A stretch of DNA of 64,000 bases from Ypsolopha sequella (Eukaryota; Arthropoda; Insecta; Lepidoptera; Ypsolophidae), in assembly GCA_934047225.1 (NCBI GenBank), contig OW204001.1, positions 9,036,201 to 9,100,200 on the forward strand, read 5' to 3'. The position numbers and the translations under genes are program-made. The notes under the pieces were generated by a model, which worked only from the letters and a program-made list of their open reading frames with translations, ran no database searches and was not told the origin of the DNA. The first letter of the stretch is position 1. Every line of letters begins with the position of its first letter. Below are positions 48,703 to 58,442 of this stretch, one piece after another.

Positions 48703-48823
48703 TTAATCACATAATATTTTCATATTTTTTTCCTTTGCTTATTTAAAAAGAAATACACAAGCATTCAAATTCTTTTTGCGTAATTTTTCTGTACAGAAAA
48801 AATGTAGAATGTTTGAGTATTTC
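48703..48823 (+). repeat. 265-bp repeat, partial copy
   Basis: Covers CCTTAATCACATAATATTTT to TAGAATGTTTGAGTATTTC only. Confidence 0.9.
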
Positions 48824-48894
48824 AGCACCATGGGGCCGTAGACTTCTGTAGGAGGTATCAGTTTCTAATTAATATCTCACACGGGGCCCGAATA

Positions 48895-48984
48895 AAAGGG
48901 TCTTGACAGAGAGATGGACAGACGTGCAACAAAGTGAACCCCAAAGGGTTCTGTTTTATTATTTTGAGGAACGAAACCCTAAAA
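48895..48984 (-). mobile_element. TACGGAACCC-family fragment, diverged
   Basis: GATGGACAGACGTGCAAC and ACGAAACCCTAAAAAG are degenerate versions of the family end. Confidence 0.5.
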
Positions 48985-49066
48985 AGCGTTTTGAATTTTT
49001 TATTGAAACAAAATTTATGACTTACTGCAAATTTTACTTTCATGTATTCTGCCATGGTTGGCTTAA

Positions 49067-49775
49067 GGGTCGGTTGCGCCAAACATGCTCTCGCGTTTGG
49101 ACAAGTTAGCATATCAAAACAAAATATTTTTAACAAATAAAATTCGTGTAAGTAGTTACGAAGTTGAACTACATTATAGTTTTTCAGATTTGACACAAGT
49201 ATCACATTCATCGATAAAAAGATCGGAAAGTTCACTAAAATTACGAAAAACGTAATTTGGCGTTGCAAACAGAAAAAAAATTTTTTTTTTGTTCCAAATT
49301 GATTTTTTTTTTTTTTGCGTGAAGAGATCAAAGTACCTTAATCACATAATATTTTCATATTTTTTTCCTTTCGTTATTTAAAAAGAAATACACAAGCATT
49401 CAAATTCTTTTTGCGTAATTTTTCTGTACAGAAAAAATGTAGAATGTTTGAGTATTTCTTTTAAAATAACTAAAGGAAATAAAAAGCTATAAAAATATGT
49501 AAAGGCTACTTCCGTTTCTTTACTCTATAAAAAAATATTTTATTTTGTAGTAAGATCCGTAGACTGACCATACTAGTTCCAACGCCAAATTACGTTTTCC
49601 TTGATTTTACTTTTCTATCCGATTTTTTTCTCGGTGATGTAGATTGTGTCAAATCTGAAAAATTATAATGTAGTTCAACTTCTTATCCACTTACACAAAT
49701 TTTACTCGTTAAAAATATATTATTTTAATAAGCTAAATTGTGCAAACGCGAGAGCATATTTGGCGCAACCGACCC
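49067..49775. mobile_element. TTAA-flanked fold-back element
   Basis: GGGTCGGTTGCGCCAAAC follows TTAA (49063-49066), and its inverted mate ending AACCGACCC precedes TTAA (49776-49779). Arms of about 200 bp share TTTTTCAGATTTGACACAAG-like and AACGTAATTTGGCGTTG sequence. The centre contains the 265-bp repeat copy 2. A TTAA target suggests a piggyBac-type origin. Confidence 0.8.
49218..49485 (+). repeat. 265-bp direct repeat, copy 2
   Basis: Near-identical to 48231-48496, with small differences in the poly-A and poly-T runs. It lies inside the TTAA fold-back element. Confidence 0.9.
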
Positions 49776-49779
49776 TTAA

Positions 49780-50165
49780 GAGCCCGGTCCACGACGACGA
49801 CAATTTTAATGCAAAGCATTATGTTGAATATTTTTCTGGCCTTTATGGCAATGATTTTGGAAAAACTAAAGACATACACCACTTCATATTGGCCGTTTAA
49901 ATAAAGGATTGGAATTTATTTGACTGAATTGTTTCTCTTTTGCGAGTTATTTTGGTGTTTACGAGCCCACTCTGAATAATTCTTCATAATATCTCAGTAC
50001 CAAAATAAAAGAGAGACGATACAATCAAATAAATTTTAGTTCTTCATCTAGATGGCCAATATAAACTGGTGTGTCCCTGACTTTTACAAAAACATTGCGG
50101 TAAAGACGAGAAAAATAATTAAATTATGCTTTGCATCAAACGGACGAAAAATACCGAGCGGGTTC
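49780..50165. mobile_element. Second TTAA-flanked fold-back element
   Basis: The left end GAGCCCGGTCC and right end CCGAGCGGGTTC are imperfectly inverted, with TTAA at 49776-49779 and 50166-50169. Arms include AATGCAAAGCAT and TTTTGGAAAAACTAAAGACA with partners in the right half. It shares the left TTAA with the preceding element. Confidence 0.7.
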
Positions 50166-50169
50166 TTAA

Positions 50170-51619
50170 GGACCACTTGCAGGATAAAAAGATAATTTTG
50201 TACCTCATTTAAAGAAATTAATAGTTTCTAACAACGATATTTGGCCCGAAATGCCACCCACACATCAATTCAAGCCAATGTTGTAACTTCAAATTTCACG
50301 TTGAATTTTTTTGATAACTGATTCAACATTGTAATTATGTTGTATAACGGTGAAGAGAAAATACACGCCCAACGGTCGGTGGTGCAATAGAGGTTCCAGC
50401 TCACTGAAATATGCAAAACAGGTTTAATAGTGTTGTACCGTTATTTTATACGTCCATGTCGATATAAATATTTGAATAAAACTACACTGACCTCTCTAAA
50501 AGCTATGCAGATCTGATTTTTCATCGGCTTAGCGAAATGTTAGAAAACCAATGGACACGCTGACAGTACCTTTATGTGACATTGTAACATCTGCCACGGT
50601 ATAACGTGTCGTGTTGGAGACTGTACCATCGCGGTAAGTTCCTCTAATTCAATGTTCACTTTTATTAACGCGGATCGAGGAAAATTCAGGCATTTCACAG
50701 TAGCATTTGTTAATTAAACCTTCGAAGATTGACGATTAACGGTATCCGCCAATAATCAACGAATAAGGTGAGCAAATAAAGACTAACAGGCCACTAAAGG
50801 GTAGGAAATGAGACTTGTTCCTCGTGGCCAAAGTATATTGCTAAACCAGTTTGGCCACGAGGAATCTTCAACTCTAAGCCGAACTCTATTTCCGAGTCAT
50901 AGTTTCGGAAACCAAAAGGTATGGACAGTTACAACATATACGACAGTAACAAGACTTTAGAGGACTATAGAAGAGGTTTGTCATACAGTTCTGTAGGTAA
51001 TCAATCACCCAGGAAACCCAACGCTATCGAGGATAAAATAATACCAAGATTAAATACGTTCTATGCATGCATTCGCGCATATCAATCTTGGTAAAAAGTG
51101 GAAATTTGTCACAATCATCGGACTCTTAGATAGCTGGCTGCGTTTGCATATTATAGCAAACAATTTTTCGTATATTTTGGTCATCATAGTCATAAATGAG
51201 TATTATATCGATGTGCATAATTCGTCCCCTGCCTACTCGTAGCCAGGATTGCACCGGTAGTGGAGGGGTACCTGGCGACAATAAACAACGCGCGCAATCA
51301 CTAGCGCAAATGTTGACAGACGACGCTACGTGACACACTACTTCTATTTCGAATTGTCTGTGCCGCAGCCGCTCCGCCCGCCCGCCGCGCCGCCGCGTGG
51401 CCTGCAACCGTGAGAAATCAGACCTTCATCATTTGGATCAAAAATATTATAAAGTTAGAAATATTGCAGCCTTATCTTGATCCACAAAATTAACCATTTG
51501 ACACGAAAAAAAAAATTCAATAGCCTTTCAACTAAAATTCAAGTGGGTACATAATAAAAATACTAATCTTGGATAAATTAAATACATAAAATAAGTGTTG
51601 AGTTCTTATTACCTATTTA
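50170..51619. other. AT-rich DNA with one short hairpin
   Basis: TTCCTCGTGGCCAAA (50818-50832) and its exact reverse complement (50850-50864) form a hairpin with a 17-nt loop. A GC-rich patch at 51360-51410 (CGCCCGCCGCGCCGCC) has no recognised gene. Nothing else is supported. Confidence 0.5.
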
Positions 51620-51745
51620 TATCCATCCATCAGCCTAGTTCGTCCACTGCTGGACATAAGCCTTTCCAGGACTTTGCCACTCCCGGTGGTCATCCTGGAA
51701 GAATTGCCCATACTCACACATGCTGGGCAGGTGGGTTGGTGAGTT
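51620..51745 (-). mobile_element. LINE 3' end (GKAYVQQWTN), copy 2
   Basis: The minus strand encodes DDHREWQSPGKAYVQQWTN and a stop, resembling the end of non-LTR reverse-transcriptase ORFs. It matches 25531-25650 closely at the DNA level. The 3' part and tail are truncated. Confidence 0.65.
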
Positions 51746-52480
51746 ATATAAATAACTGGATCTCCAAGTCCAATAATAACTCATTAATGTAACTAAACAA
51801 TATTTGTTTAAGACTATTTGTATCTGAAATAAATAAATAATAAAACCGTTCATTGAATGTCCTACAAACTACTTGAGGTATAAAATAGACACTATTATAA
51901 AACCTAGCTAGACCGAACATTTACGATAGTGCGTCCACACAGACATAGGCAAGGCAACAAAAACCAATTATTATCCTATCTACTAAACTTGAAAACAGTT
52001 TACAAATCAGTCAAGTGGTACATAAACAGGCCATGAAAAGTCTTGTAAAGTTTGCCTAGTGGCTTACGTAAACATGGGGGGAATTGATTGACATTGCTTG
52101 TTTGCTGCTCGTAACTGACTTTTCCTTCTACATGACTACCGACAGATACAACGGTCCCAAGGCATGTACGGATATTTGTACGGAAGCCTTTATTTTTAAT
52201 ATTTTTCAATGCAAGTGCTCGTAAAGGCCCACTTTTTATGCATCAAAACCGAACAGAAAGTCGATTATTTTGCCCTCGGGCTTTATTTTTATGATTTTTT
52301 TTAATTTATTTACAATGGTTGGCTAACCTGCAGCCTTTCCTGTGTTCCATAAATGTTGTACTTTTTTCCCTGTTTAACGGCTATGGATACAGTCCTTTTG
52401 AGCCAAAAATTATTTAAAGTTCACAAGATTATATTTGTTTTATTTCCTCACACTATGCATTGAAAAACGTAGTATGACAC
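51746..52480. other. AT-rich DNA, nothing recognised
   Basis: No supported feature. Confidence 0.4.
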
Positions 52481-52574
52481 ACGGGCGTAAGAGCAATAAA
52501 TTACTCGGTTACGTTGAAAACACTCGCTACGCTCGTGTTTTAAATCGTCCTCGTAATTTATTCCTTTTCGCCCT
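52481..52574. repeat. Short fold-back (ACGGGCGTAA ... TTCGCCC)
   Basis: GGGCGTAAGAGCAATAAATTAC pairs with GTAATTTATTCCTTTTCGCCC. An inner palindrome is AAAACACTCGCTACGCTCGTGTTTT-like. Length about 94 bp. Confidence 0.75.
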
Positions 52575-52754
52575 TGTAGCATAAACTACTATTAGTCATT
52601 ATATGGATGTTTAAAGCTGTGGAAGAAAAATGCCAAGAAAAGGGAAAATTGTCCTTTTACGTTCCACCTAAGGTTCTAAAGAAAAGCAGAGAACAGGGTT
52701 GGCAGCTATACCTCTGCTGCTTTGTTGACTTTATCGTTTCTATAGTGTGCCTCG

Positions 52755-53260
52755 TTGAATGGTGCTGCAGAGGCTAGGGTACTCGAAAAAGTTTGTGAGA
52801 CTTTCAAGACTCCTGCATGACGATACGTCGTAGACGGAGACCAGTCAGAGTATTTCCCAGTTACCTGTGGAGTGAAACAAAACCCTTGTTTTAGCAACTT
52901 CATTGTTCGCGTACAGTAGTCAAGGGATCTTGCAAACCTTTTCCGAAGGTGTTCGCATCCGCTTTTACACAGACGTCTTTCCAATGTGGCTCGACTCAAA
53001 GCGTGTACCAAAGTGAAGTACGCAACGATCACCGCGATAATGTATGCCGATAACCTGTGCTTTTTAGCAAAATCCCCGGATGGCTTTCAGCAACTTATAT
53101 TGCACTTCCACCTTGCTTGCCATAAATAAAGATGCCGATCAAGCTTGGTGAGAATGTGCTGAAGCAGGTTGATAATTTCCGCTATCTGGGGAGCACTACA
53201 ACATTCCAGAATTCGGGAAGTTGAGATCCAAGGTCTTCTGCTCACACGATTTGAAACTGG
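52755..53260 (+). pseudogene. Decayed non-LTR reverse transcriptase fragment
   Basis: The plus strand, read across several frameshifts and stops, gives LQRLGYSKKFV and LLHDD, then a broken SQLPVE-NKTLVLA (family GVKQGCVLAPTLF-like), GVRIRFYTD, a run ending RLKAC-KVKYATI, the catalytic-site relic IMYADNLCFLAKS (family YADD), and ENVLKQVDNFRYLGS. The order is that of the palm region of LINE reverse transcriptases (family knowledge). The YADD motif is YADN at about 53042-53053, and stops follow at CHK-stop. It cannot encode an active enzyme. The minus-strand ORF over the same DNA is a shadow. Confidence 0.8.
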
Positions 53261-53389
53261 CCACCAAGATATCAGTATGTATGGCGATTGTGCTGTGAAT
53301 CCCCAAGGGGGTGTAACTTGCATTTCACAATCCACATTTCACCGACGATTATTACTTGTCAACGTGATAGCTGGTGAACCCTATTTCCG

Positions 53390-53620
53390 TTATTCGGGAG
53401 CATATAGGTACACGCGTTTTAGGGCATGCAGGTTTCCTCACGTGGTTTCTTTTACCGTTCAGCAAGTGGTACTTCCTAATACCATATTTCTATTAGGAAA
53501 TAGAAAAATACTATGCACATGAATTCCGAAAAACTGATTAGTGCATGCCCGACCGGGGATCGAACCTGGGTCTCAAGATTGAGAGGCCGCGTTCTACCAT
53601 CTGAGCTACCGCTAACCTCC
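53390..53620 (-). mobile_element. tRNA-derived SINE (minus)
   Basis: The head on the minus strand has GCGGTAGCTCAGATGGTAG and CCCAGGTTCGATCCCCGG. The body contains GTGAGGAAACCTGCATGCCC, a sequence I recall as common in Lepidoptera. The head matches the SINE at 2574. Confidence 0.75.
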
Positions 53621-53779
53621 TTAATTCCCCTGAAACATGGTATGGTAACATGAAACATGAAACATGATAATCACCACATACGCACGCTGTACCGGTTCCA
53701 GCCTGCTGTATAGTTGGATCCGGGACGATGTCATTGCAGCAATTTAGCAGTAGGATTATTCAAGGTATTTTGGCGTAAA

Positions 53780-54060
53780 GTTATGATGTACTCTCTTTCC
53801 GCCAAATGTACTTCGAGCTCTTTACGGGCCAGACAGTTTGTGACGTGAAAAGCGGAGACTCTGTCTTAGAAGGGTTTGGATAGAAAGACCATTTGAAGTA
53901 GTATTCTTTGAATGTTCTTAGAAATTGAAAGAGCACGTCTCCTCGCGCTGGGTAAAGTCCTTGTCTTGAAATGCAAGTGCCAGATCGTCGGCATATACCA
54001 ATTTCTCGGATGGGTTTCAAGCCGTACAAGGCATGTCACTTGTATAAATTTATGGATCCC
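53780..54060 (-). pseudogene. Decayed non-LTR reverse transcriptase fragment (YADD), minus strand
   Basis: The minus strand reads YADDLALAFQDKDF, then after a frameshift EYYFKWSFYPNPSKTE, and further on a decayed HxxN..A..EVH..G-like stretch. YADD plus a YY..W..NPSKT block is characteristic of LINE reverse transcriptases (family knowledge). It differs in sequence and strand from the fragment at 52755-53260, so it is a separate element. Frameshifts and stops rule out function. Confidence 0.78.
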
Positions 54061-54450
54061 TGTGGAATTGATTTTTAGCACCCTGTGGCTTCTTTGCTAC
54101 GGCCTAGTAAACTTAAAGACTACGCGAGTTTGTGCGATTGCTACGAAATGTTGTCAGCACTGCCAGCGAAAGTTTTTGGTTGCAATGCAATGTATTGTTT
54201 GAGTATGCATCAGTTTTACACTCGTACTATATATCTAACTTCAAATTGTTCAGTGTCTAAATAATCTAACATTATGCAGAAAGCGTTATCCCTATTGCAC
54301 AGATCATAACATAATAGTAATTCAGTCTTCAAAATACTTTGCGTATGCCACGGACAACTGCTAAATACTAGTAGATTAAAAAACGAGCCATATTACCCGA
54401 GATATTTAGTTGCTTGAGCCTTGACGAAGAGCTCGAGATATAAGAGATAG

Positions 54451-54619
54451 TAAAGCCGATTCCGAATAGGCTTTAATTTTAGTTGTAGTGCTGTCAAAAC
54501 TAAATATTCTTCATTGCAAACTAGTCCTTAAGTGTTAGGATTAGAACCTAAATTACTTTGGAATTTTTTAAGTTTTGACAGCACTAAAACTAAAATTAAA
54601 GCCTACAGAATCGGCTTTA
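54451..54619. mobile_element. Palindromic MITE, family TAAAGCCGATTC, copy 3
   Basis: 169 bp. Ends TAAAGCCGATTCC and GAATCGGCTTTA, with interior GTGCTGTCAAAACTAAAT and TTAGAACCTAAATTACTTTG as in the other two copies. Confidence 0.9.
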
Positions 54620-56284
54620 TTATGTTTCGTTTGTAGCCGAGTTCAACACTCTACTTTTCACTTCGGTTGCGAGAAAATGAAACAGTATTACTTCCTCGTC
54701 ACTGGATGACATATTAACTTTCAGTAAGTAATACTTAAAGCAAATTTATATAATCAAACAACAAAATATGTAGACTGACCTCAGAACATTATTCTAACTA
54801 AGCTGCATGACTGAGAAAAAACAACAGCTTTTTCCCGCCACTGTTTTTTTTTTAATTCTTTCAGCAAGTGGGAAGGCAAAGGGAACTTACCCCATACAGT
54901 CATGTCTAAATAACCTAAATAAATAATCAGAAGTCACTGTATATATTCTTGAGCATCATCTGAAGCTTCTGTCCTGTCAGTTCACGGTTATGAGGTTATA
55001 ATACAATAAAATCCTCAGACCAATAAACCAATAGACAAAATCTAATTAAGCAGAAACCTAGAATGGTAAAGCTATGCTACTTTCACATATACAACTCTCC
55101 GTATGAAAAAACAAGATGGCAGTATTTTTATCAGTACGTCGATTTCAAGCCGGCTACAGCCCTATCTTTTAAACGCTTGCAACTAGGCATGTATCGGACT
55201 ACCGGTTTGCAGACTTTATCGATATCGATTTGGATAAAAAAAAAGCCTTAATAATACCTTGTTGTACAGTTAGAAAACTACATAGATTATCATAGTATTT
55301 TGTGCAACTGTAACATAATTCAAGTCATTGGGACACGAGTGCTTGTTAACGAAACGAACAAAGTGAGTTAAGTGAGTTTCGTAATGGTTTTGCACAAGTG
55401 TCGAAATGTCTATTTATGTTCAGTTGGACACAATACTTAATCTACGACCATCAAAAATATAATTTTAATCATATTTTCAACTAACAATTTCACGAAAAAT
55501 GAGAAGAACACTCGTTCATGAACCCCGAGTTCATCGACCGGTAATGCTGCCTTGAGTACCAATTAGAAGCAACTAGGATAAAGTGGGCGTGGCTTGAGAA
55601 ATAAGGTCGGGACTTATTTCTCGTCGCTGTTGTTGATTGGCTCTCTAGCGGTGTTATAGTAAATTGGGCCAATAGCAGCGCAGAATCACGGTGTTATAAC
55701 GTAATATTATCAGATAAACAGTAAAGGTACTTATAAAACTGATTTTGATGATGCAATTACCTTATTGTAGTATGGGAGTAGATAAAATAATATATGAAAT
55801 TGAGAAACCTGCCAAATATTTATGGAATGAAATAATCAACTTTATTTTCAAAACTAAGAATACCACGTTTACATACATACATCCACACACACACGGTCCC
55901 ACTCCCACTAAAAATACATATTTTGAGAGGAAGGCGCCGCCATGAAAACTAGCCTCCTTAACACTCAAAAGGATCCCTCTCAAACAATTGTGAAATAATG
56001 ATAATAATAATAAAACTCAGAAAAATAATCAGAAGATAAAAGAAACAATTTGTTGCAAACTCCAGAATTACTATTTAATTTCTCAATTTTCTCCAGTGAG
56101 TACGTTTGATTTTCGCATGTCATTAAGATTTACATAGCAGCCAAAAATAAACGTATTTATTGCCCTTTGAAAATTATTGTTTTCGTCAGAAATGAGCGTA
56201 TATTTTCGATGGGTGCAGTAATTCCCTTCGTCATGTGATGTATTCTAAGTTTCAAATACGTGTCGAACATGTAGGTCATGTAGG
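54620..56284. other. AT-rich DNA, nothing firmly recognised
   Basis: 55930-55980 (GGAAGGCGCCGCCATGAAAA then TCAAAAGGATCCCTCTCAAA) may be a LINE fragment. No gene is supported. Confidence 0.35.
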
Positions 56285-57282
56285 TCGTCAAGTACGTCTG
56301 TCTGTACCAATAATCTTTGTGAAATTTGGTTTATCATAGATGTGAAGTGCTGTGGTTTTCCTACACTTTTTTTTTGTAACTACATCCTCAAACTCTCTCA
56401 GGATTTTCTCTGCGGTTTGGTAGATTTTTTGAATGCTTTTTGATGGCTTAGTCAGCCCTCCTCTGTCTTTTACACTCATTAGAGGCATGCTGTTAGCAGG
56501 TCCTTCCAGGGCTTGGAGAATTTTTTTTCAATGCAAGAATTTTTTCAATTTACGCACTACAAAGCCAGCTTTTGATGGTTCCATTGCAGTCCTCAAATCC
56601 TAGAATTAAACATAACACTTATTGGTCATTTTTAAACAGATAGTAGTAAAATAAGCATTAAAATTTGTGCAACAAGAGAGCAAAGTTTATTTTTATTGCG
56701 AGTGCTGAGTTTGAATCTCGAGCAAGACTCGTGATTCTAAGTTAGAATTTTGAGCGTAGTGAAGGATTCAACCAAAACAACTTCTGTTTTACTAGGTAAA
56801 TTCAAGGTGGGCACCGCATCGTCTTTTAAGCGTGGTCGCAATAGTTCTTTTCAGAAAACACTCTGGATTGAAGTGCTTTGAGCACTTTCCAATTAGTTTT
56901 GTGCTGTTTCCAACTCCAGCTAATAGCAACAAACCATCGCTTACGAATGTCTTAATTTTTGGGGAACCTTAAGTAAAATAAGCTGAATCAATACTTCATA
57001 CTAGCACAAAATCAGTAAAATTACCGACAACTGTTTTGACTTCACTAATAACCTCAAAACGGATTTAATTATTTTAGGATTTACTTTTATTCTAAAAGCT
57101 ATATTTACGTTACTATATGAAAACGACACGTCGTAAAATGCGGTATTTCTTGATGGAATTCCATTTTATGGTTCATTTACTCGGAAAACATCACTTTTTA
57201 CTCACTTGTGAAAACTGATATTGCTGTTCGAGTTTTCTTTATTCCCCGAATGGGATCTGCAACCACGCACGTAGCAGGACAT
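56285..57282 (-). pseudogene. THAP-domain / P-element-like transposase pseudogene
   Basis: Read on the minus strand, the ATG at 57282-57280 opens MSCYVRGCRSHSG and 25 codons ending ISFH, then a donor AA/GTGAGT at 57205. An acceptor TTTTACTTAAG at 56968 resumes with the Lys codon and FPKN, stop, DIRKRWFVAI, then after a frameshift KCSKHFNPECF (56884 region), and after another frameshift RLKDDAVPTLNLP (about 56829-56790). These are the ordered THAP landmarks: C..GC, FHKFP, W, CSKHF, AVPT. A zinc-coordinating DNA-binding domain is expected (family knowledge). Further down, 56511-56285 encodes MPLMSVKDRGGLTKPSKS and more, resembling the P-element/THAP9 transposase C-terminal part. An in-frame stop and two or more frameshifts make it inactive. 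The middle of the transposase is missing. Confidence 0.82.
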
Positions 57283-58364
57283 TGTCCTTGTATCTTCAAC
57301 CCTTTTTCATACGATAATTCGCAGCAAAACACAACTTAAATAAAAATTTTGTTTAAAAATCTTTCGACTTACTTCCTAACATAAACACAAGCTTAACGCG
57401 ACCAAATTACAAAGGATTGCCAATGTTGTCACTTAAGAAAAGTAACAGTACATTATAATTTGGTGACTTGGACAGGAGTCATTAGGAGTCGAAATGAAGT
57501 TTTGGGTAGTACGTTTTGACGGCACCAAGACTTTGTCTATTGGTTTATTGGTCTGAGATAAAATCTTAACGCGAACATTATTGAGTTTCAAAAAATTTGT
57601 CTATGAAGTTGTACTTAGTATCTGGCTGTACGGCCTAACGCCTCTTTGAAGAGTAAAGACTTTTATGCACTAGAGCATAAAACGTAGTTTTAATCCGCTT
57701 GTAGCAAGCATAAACCAGTACTTTTTAGAGCATGAGAAGTGAAAAATTAATTTAATTTAATTAACTCTACCTCTATTACCCCTATTCATCCATCTACCTA
57801 AAAGCCAATCAAACCATGAATCCTTCGCATAAGTGCTAAAAATCAATTTCTGACTTCCTTCTAGCCGTCAGACTATTAACACTGCACGTGCCACTTTGTT
57901 TATATCATATTTTCGAACCGGTACGCCTCGACTTTTATTATTTGATACGAAACTTCAACGGCTCTCCTAAACAGCAATTTCAAACTACTGTGTGAATCAT
58001 TGCCACGCGAATTTAAACCTACCAGTAGAAGATTACGGTTGGTTTTTGCCACTTGTGGTTACAGATTTAGGTCCAAACGTCGTTCATATTGGGCTAAACT
58101 GATATTCTTCAGAGGATGGTTGGTAGATTTTCAATGCCCGCTTTATTAAGGGTGCTTGCTTGGATGGAGGGTGAGTCAAATGGCCTTTATTAGATTTGCT
58201 ACGAAGGCGAATACAGGGAATTGCAAGCACTGCGTCCGACACCTCGATATTGAAAAGTTATATGTCGCTTATACTCGTATGTACATAGATACGTCTATAA
58301 CTTATGTATGAAAAACAGTAACTTGGTGCGTTTTTTTAATTTGTTTTGATGGAGGTCCTAGTAA
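57283..58364. other. AT-rich DNA upstream of the THAP relic
   Basis: No supported feature. Confidence 0.4.
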
Positions 58365-58442
58365 CACAGATGGACAGACGGACAACGGAGCCTTAGTGAT
58401 AGGGATCCGTTTGGAACCCTTCGGGTACGGAACCCTAAAAAG
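58365..58442 (-). mobile_element. TACGGAACCC-family fragment
   Basis: ATGGACAGACGGACAACGGA, GCCTTAGTGATAGGGATCC and GGGTACGGAACCCTAAAAAG. Confidence 0.8.

Noticed and set aside
48858..49331. 157-codon minus-strand ORF, the longest closed frame in the window
   Set aside because: It runs across a TACGGAACCC fragment, a fold-back arm and a 265-bp repeat with poly-A/T runs; no domain and no conservation between the repeat copies.
50818..50864. Rho-independent-type terminator
   Set aside because: A good hairpin, but there is no T-run and no adjacent gene, and this is eukaryotic DNA.
53548..53616. Functional tRNA gene
   Set aside because: Same head as the SINE at 2574, and it continues into a SINE body.
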